This document shows, piece after piece, positions 24,752 through 34,054 of a stretch of DNA of 64,000 nt. Position 1 is the stretch's first letter. Each line of letters begins with the position of its first letter. The DNA comes from Chloroflexota bacterium (GTDB lineage: Bacteria; Chloroflexota; Anaerolineae; Anaerolineales; Anaerolineaceae). The notes beneath the pieces are model-generated. The model was not told the DNA's origin. It ran no database searches and saw only the letters and a list, made by a program, of their open reading frames with translations. The position numbers and the translations under genes were made by a program. Where the stretch lies: contig SLTK01000005.1 of assembly GCA_004347695.1 (NCBI GenBank), forward strand, positions 36,208-100,207, given 5' to 3'.

Positions 24752-26194
24752 ATGGCTGGCATAACAAATACAGTTGGCGAATATTTAAGGAAAATCCGCG
24801 AAGAGCGCGGTATTACCCTGGAACAGGTAGCGCAGGCTACCCGTGTCCGGTTGCCATACCTGGCGGCGCTTGAAGAGGATGAACCTGCCAGTCTGCCCTC
24901 CGCAGTGCAAGCACGCGGTTTCCTGCGGCTGTACGCCAGTTTTTTGGATTTACCTGCTCAACCCCTGCTGGATGGATGGAAAACCGGGCAATACACACCG
25001 CTGCCCCCTGATGGTATACCGGAACCGCTTCAAACATCCACCACAGTCAATGAGCCAGCACAAACCGCATTTCAAGCCGCGGAGCCAGAACCGGTTGAAA
25101 CCGTCCTCCCGCTCCCGCCTGATCTGGTCGAATATTCAGAAGAATCCGTCCCCGCCGCGCCTCAACCGGTTGAATCCAGCGCAACTGCGCCGCGGCAGTC
25201 ACAGTTGATTTTTGTCGAAATTGGCAATATCCTGCGCGAACGCCGCGAAGGATTGAATCTTTCGATCGCTGACATAGAACGCTTCACCCGGCTGCGTGGT
25301 TACTATATTCTGGCGCTCGAAGAAGCCCGGATCGAAGACTTGCCTTCACTGGTCCAGGGTCGAGGTATGCTCAGCAACTATGCCGAATTTCTTGACCTTG
25401 ATTCCGAAGGGCTTATGCTCAAATTCGCGGACGCCCTGCAAACCCGGCGGATCGAATTAGCCGCACCGCCCTCTTCAGCGGCAAAAGACCGTCCTACCTC
25501 TCCGGCCGGCAAAACACGCTCCAGCCGTCCACCTTTTTGGCGTCGTTTTGTGACCCTCGACCTGGTGCTCGGCGGCGGGCTGTTCGTTTTATTGATCGCA
25601 TTCGTTATATGGGGGGCAGGGCGGGTCATTAACCTCCAACGCGAGGAAGCTGAACCGACGCTCGCGTCCATCTCCGACATCCTGATGACCCCTAATGCCG
25701 ATCTGGCGTCACCAACCCCGGATATGACCGCCTCGGCTACTCCTGCCCTGGCAGTCGCCAATACCCAGGCGCCGGTTGCGGTTGTCGGGAACACCGCAGA
25801 AGCCACTGAATTAATCGTACCAACCCTTGGGAGCGCACCAATCTCGGTGTATATTGTCGCCTCTCAGCGCGCCTGGATGCGCATCAAAGTTGATACCACC
25901 ATCGCGTTCGATGGTCGGGTCGTGCCGGGCAATGCTTACCCCTTCACCGGTCGTGAGAGCATCGAATTGATCACCGGCAATGGCGCCGCGCTGCAAGTGG
26001 TCTATAACGAAAATAATCTGGGTACGCTCGGAACCACCGGCGAGGTGGTGGAAATCACCTTCACCCGCGACGGCACAATTGTTCCAACCCCGGTGTTCAC
26101 CCCTACTCCTACCCCAACACCCCAGCCCTCCGCAACCCGGCAGCCGACGTTACCGCCGGTTGCGACACCCTCCATCACGCCATACGTGCCTTAA
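24752..26194 (+). CDS. RodZ-like membrane protein with two HTH domains and a DUF4115 domain
   Basis: Protein of 480 aa. An Xre/RodZ-type HTH (about 8-75, EYLRKIREERGITLEQVAQAT) is followed by an acidic Pro-rich linker and a second RodZ-type HTH (about 150-220, GNILRERREGLNLSIADIER). Then come a basic stretch, one transmembrane helix (about 272-294, DLVLGGGLFVLLIAFVIWGA), a Thr/Pro linker, and an extracytoplasmic DUF4115-like beta domain (about 350-440, SQRAWMRIKVDTTIAFDGRV). The Pro/Thr-rich tail is typical of Chloroflexota. RodZ links the cytoplasmic MreB cytoskeleton to the wall machinery; single-HTH forms are the rule, so the duplication is unusual. rimO follows 18 bases later. Confidence 0.87.
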   Translation: MAGITNTVGEYLRKIREERGITLEQVAQATRVRLPYLAALEEDEPASLPSAVQARGFLRLYASFLDLPAQPLLDGWKTGQYTPLPPDGIPEPLQTSTTVNEPAQTAFQAAEPEPVETVLPLPPDLVEYSEESVPAAPQPVESSATAPRQSQLIFVEIGNILRERREGLNLSIADIERFTRLRGYYILALEEARIEDLPSLVQGRGMLSNYAEFLDLDSEGLMLKFADALQTRRIELAAPPSSAAKDRPTSPAGKTRSSRPPFWRRFVTLDLVLGGGLFVLLIAFVIWGAGRVINLQREEAEPTLASISDILMTPNADLASPTPDMTASATPALAVANTQAPVAVVGNTAEATELIVPTLGSAPISVYIVASQRAWMRIKVDTTIAFDGRVVPGNAYPFTGRESIELITGNGAALQVVYNENNLGTLGTTGEVVEITFTRDGTIVPTPVFTPTPTPTPQPSATRQPTLPPVATPSITPYVP

Positions 26195-26212
26195 TGGTTG
26201 AAACGAGTTGAA

Positions 26213-27541
26213 ATGAAAGATAAATCCTATTACCTGGTTTCGCTTGGATGCGCCAAAAATACCGTTGACTCCGTCTCTATGGCAACGCTGCTGGAGGAAG
26301 CTGGCTATTCACAGGTAGATAAACCGAACCAGGCCGGGGTGATGATCGTCAATACCTGCGGGTTCATCCATAGCGCACGGCAGGAATCGCTGCTGGAACT
26401 TCGCGGGTTGGCTGCGCGAAAAAGAACCGGCCAAATTCTGATCGCAGCCGGATGTATGACCCAACGCTACCGCGAACTGGTTGTGGAACAGGTGCCGGGT
26501 ATCGATGGGTTGATTGGCACCCGCCGCTGGATGGACATCCTCGATCTGGTGCGCGATTTGCGCCAGCGCACCCCGGTGCAGCGTTACCATATCCCCGAGG
26601 ATGCCACGGTAGGCCGCGATGAGCACAACGTGCTGCGCGCTGCCATTCAGGGTAGCAGCGCTTACTTGAAAATTGCCGACGGCTGCCGCCGCCCATGCGC
26701 CTTCTGCGCCATCCCATTGATCAAAGGTACGCTGGTCAGCCGTCCGGCGGACACAATCGTCGAGGAGGCCCAGGCTCTGGAAGAAATGGGCGTCCAGGAA
26801 TTGATCCTGATTGCTCAGGACACCACGGACTATGGCCACGACCTTGGCGTGCATGACGGGTTGCCGGTTCTGCTGGAACGGCTTTTGACAAACACCGCGA
26901 TCCCCTGGATACGCGTCATGTATGCCTTCCCGGGTTATGTCACCGACCGGCTGATCGAAGTCATGGCTGCCAACCCGCGAATTTTGCCGTATCTTGACAT
27001 GCCATTACAGCACGCCCACCCGGAAACGCTCAAGCGCATGCGCCGACCTGCCAACATGGACTGGGTGCACAACACGGTGGCAAAAATGCGGGCTGCCATT
27101 CCCAGCCTGGCCCTGCGCAGCACCTTCATCGTTGGTTATCCCGGTGAAACCGTAGAAGAATTCAATACGCTCCTCGATTTTCTGAAGGAAATCAAGCTGG
27201 ACCGCGCGGGCGCTTTTACTTTTTCTTACGAAGAAGGTACAGCTTCCCAGCCGCTCGGAGACCCAGTCCCGGCAGAGGTGAAAGAGGAACGTTACAAACA
27301 GTTTATGCTAACCCAGGAAACCATATCCCTGTCACGCAATCAAGCTCTGATCGGTAAAGTGTTGGACGTGATGGTGGAAGGAGAAAATAACGGCGTTTCG
27401 GTCGGCCGCTCCTATCGAGACGCCCCGGAAATTGATGGCTATGTGGTCATCAACGATAAAGCGCCAGTCGGGCAGATCGTGCCAGTATTAATCGGCGGCG
27501 CCATGCCCCACGATCTGAACGGAACCCTGGTTAAGCCTTGA
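26213..27541 (+). CDS. rimO: Ribosomal protein S12 methylthiotransferase
   Basis: Radical-SAM enzyme that adds a methylthio group to an Asp of ribosomal protein S12. It is 442 aa. The N-terminal UPF0004 domain carries three Fe-S cysteines (SLGCAKNTVDS, IVNTCGFIHSA, AAGCMTQRY). The radical SAM CxxxCxxC motif is in DGCRRPCAFCAIP (about 155). A C-terminal TRAM domain runs from about 370. KIADGCRRPCAFCAIP and the S12-type DGYV near the end favour RimO over MiaB. The ATG at 26213 is preferred; a TTG five codons earlier is possible. It follows the RodZ-like gene in a likely operon. Confidence 0.95.
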   Translation: MKDKSYYLVSLGCAKNTVDSVSMATLLEEAGYSQVDKPNQAGVMIVNTCGFIHSARQESLLELRGLAARKRTGQILIAAGCMTQRYRELVVEQVPGIDGLIGTRRWMDILDLVRDLRQRTPVQRYHIPEDATVGRDEHNVLRAAIQGSSAYLKIADGCRRPCAFCAIPLIKGTLVSRPADTIVEEAQALEEMGVQELILIAQDTTDYGHDLGVHDGLPVLLERLLTNTAIPWIRVMYAFPGYVTDRLIEVMAANPRILPYLDMPLQHAHPETLKRMRRPANMDWVHNTVAKMRAAIPSLALRSTFIVGYPGETVEEFNTLLDFLKEIKLDRAGAFTFSYEEGTASQPLGDPVPAEVKEERYKQFMLTQETISLSRNQALIGKVLDVMVEGENNGVSVGRSYRDAPEIDGYVVINDKAPVGQIVPVLIGGAMPHDLNGTLVKP

Positions 27542-27567
27542 CCTCGAAGCAATAATTGGCTATACGC

Positions 27568-29076
27568 ATGACCCGAAACGACCGCATCGCCCTGGTACTC
27601 GCATTTTTTGCCCTGATAGCGGTGTTTTGGGTTACCCAACAAGTTTTCGAAGGGCTACCGCACATCGAAGACGAGTACGCTTATATCTGGCAGGCGCAAA
27701 CTGCAGCCCGCGGCGACCTCACGCTCGAGTCGCCGGTTTGCCCTAAGTGCTTTCTGCAGCCGTTCGTCGTCGATTATCAAGGGCTGCGTTTTGGAAAATA
27801 TCCGCCGGGCTGGCCGGCCGCTCTATCGATTGCCATCCAACTGAACCTGCGCGACTGGCTCAATCCATTTTTAGCAGCTCTGTGTGTCTGGCTCACCTAC
27901 CGGCTGGTCAAACGCCTGCTTAATGAAAAAGCCGGGCTGCTGGCAGCCTTTCTAACCCTCACGGCGCCATTCTTCCTGATCAATGGCGGCACGCTGTTAT
28001 CGCACATCTGGTCTTATTTCCTGACGATCACTTTTATTTTGAGCTGGTTGGATGCCACATCGAATGAGAATCCACTGCCCGGCTGGCTGCCCGTCACAAC
28101 CGGTGGATTGGCGCTTGGGCTGCTGGCACTCACCCGCCCATTGACGGCGGTGGGCGTAGCGCTGCCATTTTTCATTCATGGAATCTTTTGGCTCATTCGC
28201 GGGAGCAAACGAATCCGGGCACACATTCTCTTCCTGGGAACCATCGCCGGCCTTCTGGCCCTGATCATCCCGCTCTGGCAGTACGCCGTCACCGGCGATC
28301 CGCTGCTCAATCCCTATTCATTATGGTGGCCCTACGACCGGCTTGGATTTGGCCCCGGAATTGGCCGCCAGGCTGGCGGTAATAGCCTGCACTGGGCTTA
28401 CATCAATGGGATCGCTTCGCTGCGGGTAGGCGCCAGCGACCTGTTTGGCTGGCCAATGATCTCCTGGCTATTCATACCGTTTGGGTTGGTCGCCATGCGG
28501 GGCAACGGCAAGGGGATGTTGGTCAGCTCTGTGTTGGCTTCGCTGGTACTTGTATATACCCTTTACTGGATCGGTTCGTGGGTGTTTGGGCCGCGCTATT
28601 ATTTCGAGGGGATCATCAGCGCAGTGTTATTGACTGCAGCAGGAATTCAATGGCTGGCCGGGAGGATCAAACCAATTTCCGCTCCCGTGCGCGAGCGCAT
28701 TTTGGCTGGCGCACGTTTTGGGCTCACCGCAGCGATCTTGTTGATACTGATTACCGGAAATTTACGCTATTACCTGCCCCTGCGTTTTCAGCAAATGACC
28801 CGGCTTTACGGGATTTCTCGCGAGCAACTGCAACCGTTTGGACAACCCGGGGCGGTTTCGCTTACGCCAGCGCTGGTAATTGTGCATCAAATGCAAACCT
28901 GGCGGGAGTACGCCGTTCTGCTCGAACTGGCAAGCCCCTACCTAGATACCCCATTTATTTTCACCTACAGCCGCGGTCCGGAGCAAGACCAGAGCGTGAT
29001 CGATGCTTATGCGCAGCGGAACGTGTATCATTATTACGCCGATGATCCTTATGCGCTCTACAAAACGCCGCGTTGA
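27568..29076 (+). CDS. GT39/ArnT-like membrane glycosyltransferase
   Basis: Polytopic membrane protein of 502 aa with roughly 10-12 hydrophobic segments. The first periplasmic loop carries the acidic motif GLPHIEDEYAYIWQA, matching the catalytic Asp/Glu position of protein O-mannosyl- and ArnT-type transferases that use polyprenyl-phosphate sugars. FGKYPPGWPAALSIA after it is also family-like. The acceptor (lipid, protein or glycan) is unknown. The ATG at 27568 is preferred to a TTG four codons earlier; neither has a clear ribosome site. It is 26 bases after rimO and ends the run of co-directional genes. Confidence 0.82.
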   Translation: MTRNDRIALVLAFFALIAVFWVTQQVFEGLPHIEDEYAYIWQAQTAARGDLTLESPVCPKCFLQPFVVDYQGLRFGKYPPGWPAALSIAIQLNLRDWLNPFLAALCVWLTYRLVKRLLNEKAGLLAAFLTLTAPFFLINGGTLLSHIWSYFLTITFILSWLDATSNENPLPGWLPVTTGGLALGLLALTRPLTAVGVALPFFIHGIFWLIRGSKRIRAHILFLGTIAGLLALIIPLWQYAVTGDPLLNPYSLWWPYDRLGFGPGIGRQAGGNSLHWAYINGIASLRVGASDLFGWPMISWLFIPFGLVAMRGNGKGMLVSSVLASLVLVYTLYWIGSWVFGPRYYFEGIISAVLLTAAGIQWLAGRIKPISAPVRERILAGARFGLTAAILLILITGNLRYYLPLRFQQMTRLYGISREQLQPFGQPGAVSLTPALVIVHQMQTWREYAVLLELASPYLDTPFIFTYSRGPEQDQSVIDAYAQRNVYHYYADDPYALYKTPR

Positions 29077-29086
29077 TGTTCATGGA

Positions 29087-29201
29087 GGCTGTCTCAAAAG
29101 AATAAATTTGTCATTTATTCCACCACATATGCGGGATGGGGTGGAACCCATCCCCTACAGGTAGGGGCGGGTTTCCACGCCCGCCCGCTTTTGGGACAGC
29201 C
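29087..29201. mobile_element. MITE-like element with 14-bp terminal inverted repeats
   Basis: GGCTGTCTCAAAAG (29087-29100) and CTTTTGGGACAGCC (29188-29201) are inverted repeats matching at 13 of 14 positions and bounding 115 bp. The inside contains further GC-rich palindromes (CCCATCCCCTAC / GTAGGGGCGGG) and no coding capacity beyond read-through from a neighbour. No clear target-site duplication is seen. It appears to have cut the 3' part of the condensation-domain gene. Confidence 0.65.
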
Positions 29202-29854
29202 CCTCTACTTCTTATTCCCGCCTGTGGCCCGGTCATCCGACCCAACTCCTTATTCACATGGTCGGCATAGCTTGTCCGTAGCGGTTTCAACGATGCTGGA
29301 ACGCCAGTAGTCTCTTCCCAGTAGAGCGCCGCGATCTCCGGCAGGATAATGGCGATGGACCACAAGTTGCCGATCAGGTGATGGAGCGTCAGGAGAATCA
29401 GGTGATCTTGGGGACGGCCATTTGAGTCATTTTCCCTGATAGAAATCGGTGCCTGCTGGAATACAACAACCCGCCACACAGTACCTTGTTCCATGTCAAA
29501 GAGGCGGAAAGTCTCAAAGGCCTGGGCTTTGTCCAGTTGCGCCGAGTTCCATCCGGAGGCATCCTCGTATTGGAAGGCAACTTCGATGGAAGGATGGATG
29601 CGTTGAACAGGTTCACCATGTTGATCAGTGAAGGACGTACGTAACATGGGGTGGCGCTCGGCCAACCATCGGAAAGCCCGCTGCAGAGCCTCCAGGTCGG
29701 TGTCCCCTGGAATCACGACTGCGCCGGCGAGGTTATAGGCTACACTCTCCGGCGCTGCTATGTGATGAAACCATAAGGCCGCTTGTTCTCGGGTGAGGGG
29801 GGATTTGTTAAGAAAGGCGGAAGCGTTAGTTTCCTCAGCGCCACTGAAATCCAT
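29111..29854 (-). pseudogene. Truncated NRPS condensation domain
   Basis: The 247-codon frame starts MDFSGAEET and matches the N-terminal half of a nonribosomal peptide synthetase condensation domain: PLTREQAALWFHHIAAP, then AFRWLAERHPMLRTSF. The active-site motif is HHLIGNLWS, whereas functional domains have HHxxxDG/D, so the Asp is replaced by Asn. Homology stops after SYADHVNKE, and the frame then runs into the MITE-like element (RGAVPKAGGRG onward is element sequence). The rest of the condensation domain and any adenylation or carrier domains are absent. It is most likely a decayed remnant. The DUF302 gene lies 12 bases upstream on the same strand. Confidence 0.75.
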
Positions 29855-29866
29855 GGTGCTTTTCTA

Positions 29867-30280
29867 CTAACTGTTTTTCAGCGCGGCAGCTACTCTCCAC
29901 AACCGGGCGCGAGCCTCCTCGGCTACTTCCCTCAAACCTGGAGTAGTAATCACTCCCAGCATCACCAATGGGTCTACCAGAGATATCTCGCTGATTCCAT
30001 CCTTGATCTGGCGCACAGTGACATTGCAAGGCAAGAGCAGACCCACCTGCGGGTCAATGGTCAGCGCACGATAAGCCAGAGACGGGTTGCAGGCCCCCAG
30101 AATTTTGTAAGGCGGGAAATCCACGTCCAGCTTTTTCTTTATGGTCTCTTTTACGTCTATTTCGGTTAACACACCGAAACCTTCGACCTTCAGGGCATCA
30201 GTAGCACGGGTTAGCGCGTTTTCGAAGTCGGTGTTTATCTTCACAATCATACCAATTTCATTTGCAGTTTGATAATCCAT
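29867..30280 (-). CDS. DUF302 domain protein
   Basis: Protein of 137 aa. The domain is recognisable from ALTRATDALKVEGFGVLTEIDV, FPPYKILGACNPSLAYRAL and LLLPCNVTVRQ. DUF302 proteins are small alpha/beta proteins of unknown function, often near redox or metal genes. The ATG at 30280 has GAAAGG nine bases upstream; the longer frame to 30370 is not supported. It precedes the broken condensation-domain gene and has no obvious functional neighbour. Confidence 0.88.
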   Translation of the reverse strand: MDYQTANEIGMIVKINTDFENALTRATDALKVEGFGVLTEIDVKETIKKKLDVDFPPYKILGACNPSLAYRALTIDPQVGLLLPCNVTVRQIKDGISEISLVDPLVMLGVITTPGLREVAEEARARLWRVAAALKNS

Positions 30281-30426
30281 ATGCCACACCTTTCGCTCTA
30301 TTTGTAATTGCATTCTATTTAGATACGACGTCCCGGGAAAAGTTACATTATTGATGGGGCGAAACTGCATTGGCCAAAGCCCTTGCCTGCATCTCTACCG
30401 GCAATTCAAAGCTGTACAAGGGTGTG

Positions 30427-30850
30427 TTCGCCCCGAACAAGAACTCAAACCATTGATGCAAGTCTTCTCTTTTTCAAGAGACTTGGGGCGAACGTACCTT
30501 TCTAAGTATGTTACCTTGCCCGCAGGGCACTCTGTGAGTGAACGCAGTGAAGGGTCTCACGGTCAAGCACCGAGATGCTTCACTCCGTTCAGCATGACAA
30601 TAGTTGTGTGTTCGCCCCGAGCAAGAACTCAAACCATTGATGCAAGTCTTCTCTTTTTCAAGAGACTTGGGGCGAACGTACCTTTCTAAGTATGTTACCC
30701 TGCCCGCAGGGCACTCTGTGAGTGAACGCAGTGAAGGGTCTCATCGTTCAGCCCGGGGATGCTTCACTCCGTTCACTCACACACCGTCCCGGCGTCCTTC
30801 CGGGAGAGTGCCCCACCCGAAGGGTGCTCTGTGAGCGTGGGCAGCATGAC
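30427..30850. repeat. Tandem 184-bp repeats with internal hairpins
   Basis: Two direct copies begin at 30427 and 30611 (TTCGCCCCGA...), nearly identical for about 140 bp and then diverging, with similarity ending near 30775. Each contains a long inverted repeat: GTTCGCCCC and GGGGCGAAC enclose an inner AAGTCTTCTC / CAAGAGACTT stem. Each also contains GCAGGGCACTCTGTGAG and CGCAGTGAAGGGTCTCA. A shorter GC-rich palindromic relic follows to 30850. Open frames across the repeats are fortuitous. The 30371-30860 interval has no gene. Confidence 0.8.
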
Positions 30851-30860
30851 AACAACTATA

Positions 30861-31373
30861 TTACGCCGCGCGGGCAATCGCCGTCAACAACAGCACCAGG
30901 ATCGAAAGGATCAAATTAATAGTCAGCACCCGCGATTCGCGCTTGCGCAGCGCCAGGTCTTTTGCAGCATCCAAATTTTGTCCGGCAGCGCGCAGCAACG
31001 CCATCCGTCGTAGGGATGGCATGATCCCCCAGGTCAAATAAGCTCCCGCAAGAACCATGAAGCCGATCAAAATATGCTTAATCAGAATCGCCACCGACCA
31101 GGCATTGGATATTGCTAAAAAGCCCTCATAGGCCGGATGGGCGCTCATCTGAAACATACCCGTCGCAATCAGTACCGCCAGACTCAACCAGCCAACCCGT
31201 TGCAAACCTGCCTGCAAGCGGTCAAACAGCGCGGCGTAATCACCGGGCTGCAGCGTGCGCCTGGCCGCCGGAATGACCAGCACCGATAATGCGATCAAAC
31301 CGCCGACCCAGGTGACAGTGGCAACGATATGCAGCCAGTAGGCCAGCGCCAGGCCAAAATCCGGAAGGTCCAC
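30861..31373 (-). CDS. CopD-like four-helix membrane protein
   Basis: Integral membrane protein of 170 aa with four hydrophobic helices. LALAYWLHIVATVTWVGGL in the first helix, with a His, and LIKHILIGFMVLAGAYL in the third are reminiscent of the CopD/YdgA-like copper-resistance domain or DUF4149 proteins. Function is unproven; heme or copper handling is possible through the His residues. It lies about 30 bp downstream of the TPR protein gene on the same strand. No copper chaperone or oxidase gene is nearby. Confidence 0.7.
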   Translation of the reverse strand: MDLPDFGLALAYWLHIVATVTWVGGLIALSVLVIPAARRTLQPGDYAALFDRLQAGLQRVGWLSLAVLIATGMFQMSAHPAYEGFLAISNAWSVAILIKHILIGFMVLAGAYLTWGIMPSLRRMALLRAAGQNLDAAKDLALRKRESRVLTINLILSILVLLLTAIARAA

Positions 31374-31404
31374 TGTCTAGCTCCTTAAAGATTTGAATCC
31401 AGGA

Positions 31405-32493
31405 TCAGGGAGTAGGGGTGGTTTCACTCAAAGGCGGAGTTTCCAGCGCCGTTGGGACTCCGGGCGTCAAGGTGCCAGGCGTCGGGGTGGCTGTTGGGAC
31501 CGGCGGTGCGCCATTCTCAGCAGGCGGCGGTCCACCGGCACACATTTCAGCCGCAGAGGTGGCCTTGGTCTGCAATTCAGGTGGGCTGGAAAATTGCAGG
31601 GCTGCTTCATATTGAATCTGCGCATCACAATACAGGGAGTCCATCACCAGTTTGTCGCCATACCCGATCAAAGCCTGCCGGTACCGTTCCGTAGCCGTCA
31701 TGCCGGAGGAATCGCGCAAATTAGGTAACGCCGGGTAAATTTCAGCAAAATAGGCAATCACCTTCGGCCAATCGATCTTCCAAAAACTGGCGGCGGCAAT
31801 ATACTGGCGTGCCCAGATGCGATAATTACTGGCGTCCACATCCAACGGAGCAAAGCGCTCGGCCAGCGTCAGGTGATAAATGCCAACCTCCAGTTCGCCT
31901 TCATTGAGGATATTCTGAACGCCAAGGAAACGCAATGAAATGTAGTACATACCATCCAGGTCGACCGCCCGGTAGGTGAGATTCAAATCGCGCAGCGCCT
32001 CAATGGAAGCAATTGCACCTTCCCAATCCTGGTTGGCCATGGATTGCTGAATGCTGGCAAACATTTCTTCTTCGCCGCGCAAATCCGGCGTTGGCGCCAG
32101 CGTCGGCGTGGGTTCCGGTGTGGGCGTCAGCGCCAGCGACATTTCCAGCATGGCACGCGCAAGTTGGTCAGCAGCGCCGGGGAAATTCGGATCGGTATTG
32201 ATGACATACTCAAAGCGTTTTTTAGCCGTTTCATAACGGCCTGCCTGCAAATCCACCAGGCCCAGTTGATACTGGTTGGTGGCAACCATCACCTTTTGGC
32301 CCAACTGTGCCTGCAACCGCAGGTTTACACCGGCCCGATACCCCAGCAGACCACCTAGCCCCGTCCCGATGAGCAAAATCAGGATACCGATGAGATACAC
32401 GCCCCCATGGCGGCGTTCTTTCAGTGAATCTTGCCCGGTCTCAGACTGAATTCCTTCACCTGGAGCCGGTACGATGGGGTCTGGCAGTGTCAT
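31405..32493 (-). CDS. Membrane-anchored TPR-like protein
   Basis: Protein of 362 aa with a short cytoplasmic N-terminus, one transmembrane helix (about 32-52, YLIGILILLIGTGLGGLLGY), and an extracytoplasmic helical region with TPR-like repeats (NQYQLGLVDLQAGRYETAKKRF onward). A Thr/Pro linker near 120 and a Pro/Thr-rich tail follow, both typical of Chloroflexota envelope proteins. I recognise no enzyme motif. A scaffold or envelope-assembly role is possible. It lies just downstream of the MurJ gene and upstream of the CopD-like gene, all co-directional. Confidence 0.75.
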   Translation of the reverse strand: MTLPDPIVPAPGEGIQSETGQDSLKERRHGGVYLIGILILLIGTGLGGLLGYRAGVNLRLQAQLGQKVMVATNQYQLGLVDLQAGRYETAKKRFEYVINTDPNFPGAADQLARAMLEMSLALTPTPEPTPTLAPTPDLRGEEEMFASIQQSMANQDWEGAIASIEALRDLNLTYRAVDLDGMYYISLRFLGVQNILNEGELEVGIYHLTLAERFAPLDVDASNYRIWARQYIAAASFWKIDWPKVIAYFAEIYPALPNLRDSSGMTATERYRQALIGYGDKLVMDSLYCDAQIQYEAALQFSSPPELQTKATSAAEMCAGGPPPAENGAPPVPTATPTPGTLTPGVPTALETPPLSETTPTP

Positions 32494-32511
32494 GCGGGCA
32501 ATTATACCCCA

Positions 32512-34047
32512 CTACAAACGTAGAATCAGGCGCAGCTCAGGCCATACCAAAGGAATAGCTACCAGCGTACCGGCAGTGAGCGCGACCCCGCTCTGCAATA
32601 GCGGATTCTGCCCGGCTAACCAGGCCATTAACAACCAGACGACCGCACCGCTGGCAGCAGCCGCTAAAAAGGCGCGCAGCAGGCTGCCCCCGGCTTTCAC
32701 CGATCCAATCAGTTTACGATTGAGCAGTACGAGCAGTAAAACTGCCTCTGCCGTGAATGCAATCGAATCAGACAGGCTGATACCCGCCGCACCCAGCACC
32801 CGGTAAAGTTGGGTACCCAGCAAAATATAGAGCACCAGCGTGAATCCGGCAGCCGCCAGCGGCGTCAGTGCATTTTGGCGAGCGTAGAAGGAGCGCGCAA
32901 ACACTTCAACCAGACTTTGGCCAAGCAGCCCGGCCAGGTAAGCGCGCGTGACCCACATCAGCAGGTCGGTCCCGGCGGCATCAAAACCGAAAGCCAGCGC
33001 CAGCAGCGGTTTCAGCCCAAAGGAAAGGATGACGGCGATCGGCAGCGTCAAGGCGATCAGCACGCGCACTGCGCGCTCGATGGACTGCTGAAATTCTTCG
33101 CGGCGCTCCAGGGCAACGTGCTCTGCCAGCGTCGGCAGCAACGCGGTGCCAATCGCCGTCCCAATGAGCGTCTCCGGTACCTGAAAGAGCATCCAACCGT
33201 AGGTCAACGCCGTCACTGCGCCAGCTTCCAGGCGGGACGCCAGATTATCCCGCACCAGAAAAATCAACTGGATAAAGAACATGGTTGCCAGACGGGGACC
33301 CATCAGCCGCAATACCTTGCGTACCGGCTCCGTCTTGAGTCCCAGGCCAGGCGTCCAATGGAATTTGAATTTCAATAAGCCAGGGACCTGGATGCCAAGG
33401 TGCAACACTGCGCCAATAATCACGCCGTAAACCAGGCCGTAAACCCCCAGACCCATTGCCGGCAGCGTGATTGGACCGATGGTATAACCCTGCTCAGGAG
33501 AGAGGATCACCGCTCCAAAAATTTGGCCAATATTGTAGAGCAGGGGCGCAATGGCTGGCAGAAGAAAATGCTGATTGGCCTGCAAACCTGCCATCACCAA
33601 ACCGCTGATCGAGAAAATCAGCGTGGCGAACAGGTTGAGCCGCATCAGGTTGGTGACCAATACCTGCTGCTGTTCATTAAAGCCGGGAGCAATCCCGAGT
33701 TCCCAGCGTACCAGTGGGTGTGCAACGAAGGCCACTACTATAGCCAGCGCTCCCGTTACCAGGAAAGCCAGGTTGGTAATCTTGCTGAATAGATCCCAGG
33801 CCGCCGAACTTCCGTTTCGACTAAGCTGTTCGGTCAAAACGGGGATAAAGGCTAATGCCAGCGCCCCACCCGAGATCAGCGCAAACAGCAGATCCGGCAG
33901 ATTGTTCGCAACATTGAAGGCATCCAATTCAGCGGAAAGGCCAAACTGGCGCGCAATGACCACCTGGCGCACAAATCCCACTACCTTATCCAGCGCGAAA
34001 AAGCCGGTGAGCAGGAAAGTGATACGGGTGACTCGGGATAATTTCAT
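32512..34047 (-). CDS. murJ: MurJ/MviN-type lipid II flippase
   Basis: Polytopic MOP-superfamily membrane protein of 511 aa with about 13-14 helices, proposed to flip lipid-linked peptidoglycan precursors. Typical MurJ stretches are VGFVRQVVIARQFGLSAELDAF and NNLPDLLFALISGGAL near the start. FARSFYARQNALTPL in the second half is also family-typical. The ATG at 34047 gives MKLSRVTRITF and lies seven bases after the ZIP gene stop; there is no clear ribosome site, which fits coupling to the upstream gene. Some Chloroflexota carry several MviN homologues, so an exopolysaccharide-lipid substrate is an alternative. Confidence 0.88.
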   Translation of the reverse strand: MKLSRVTRITFLLTGFFALDKVVGFVRQVVIARQFGLSAELDAFNVANNLPDLLFALISGGALALAFIPVLTEQLSRNGSSAAWDLFSKITNLAFLVTGALAIVVAFVAHPLVRWELGIAPGFNEQQQVLVTNLMRLNLFATLIFSISGLVMAGLQANQHFLLPAIAPLLYNIGQIFGAVILSPEQGYTIGPITLPAMGLGVYGLVYGVIIGAVLHLGIQVPGLLKFKFHWTPGLGLKTEPVRKVLRLMGPRLATMFFIQLIFLVRDNLASRLEAGAVTALTYGWMLFQVPETLIGTAIGTALLPTLAEHVALERREEFQQSIERAVRVLIALTLPIAVILSFGLKPLLALAFGFDAAGTDLLMWVTRAYLAGLLGQSLVEVFARSFYARQNALTPLAAAGFTLVLYILLGTQLYRVLGAAGISLSDSIAFTAEAVLLLVLLNRKLIGSVKAGGSLLRAFLAAAASGAVVWLLMAWLAGQNPLLQSGVALTAGTLVAIPLVWPELRLILRL

Positions 34048-34054
34048 GCGCGGG

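Noticed and set aside
30351..31013. Several 65-112 codon frames in the 184-bp repeats
   Set aside because: Their translations simply repeat with the DNA repeat and include palindromic DNA.
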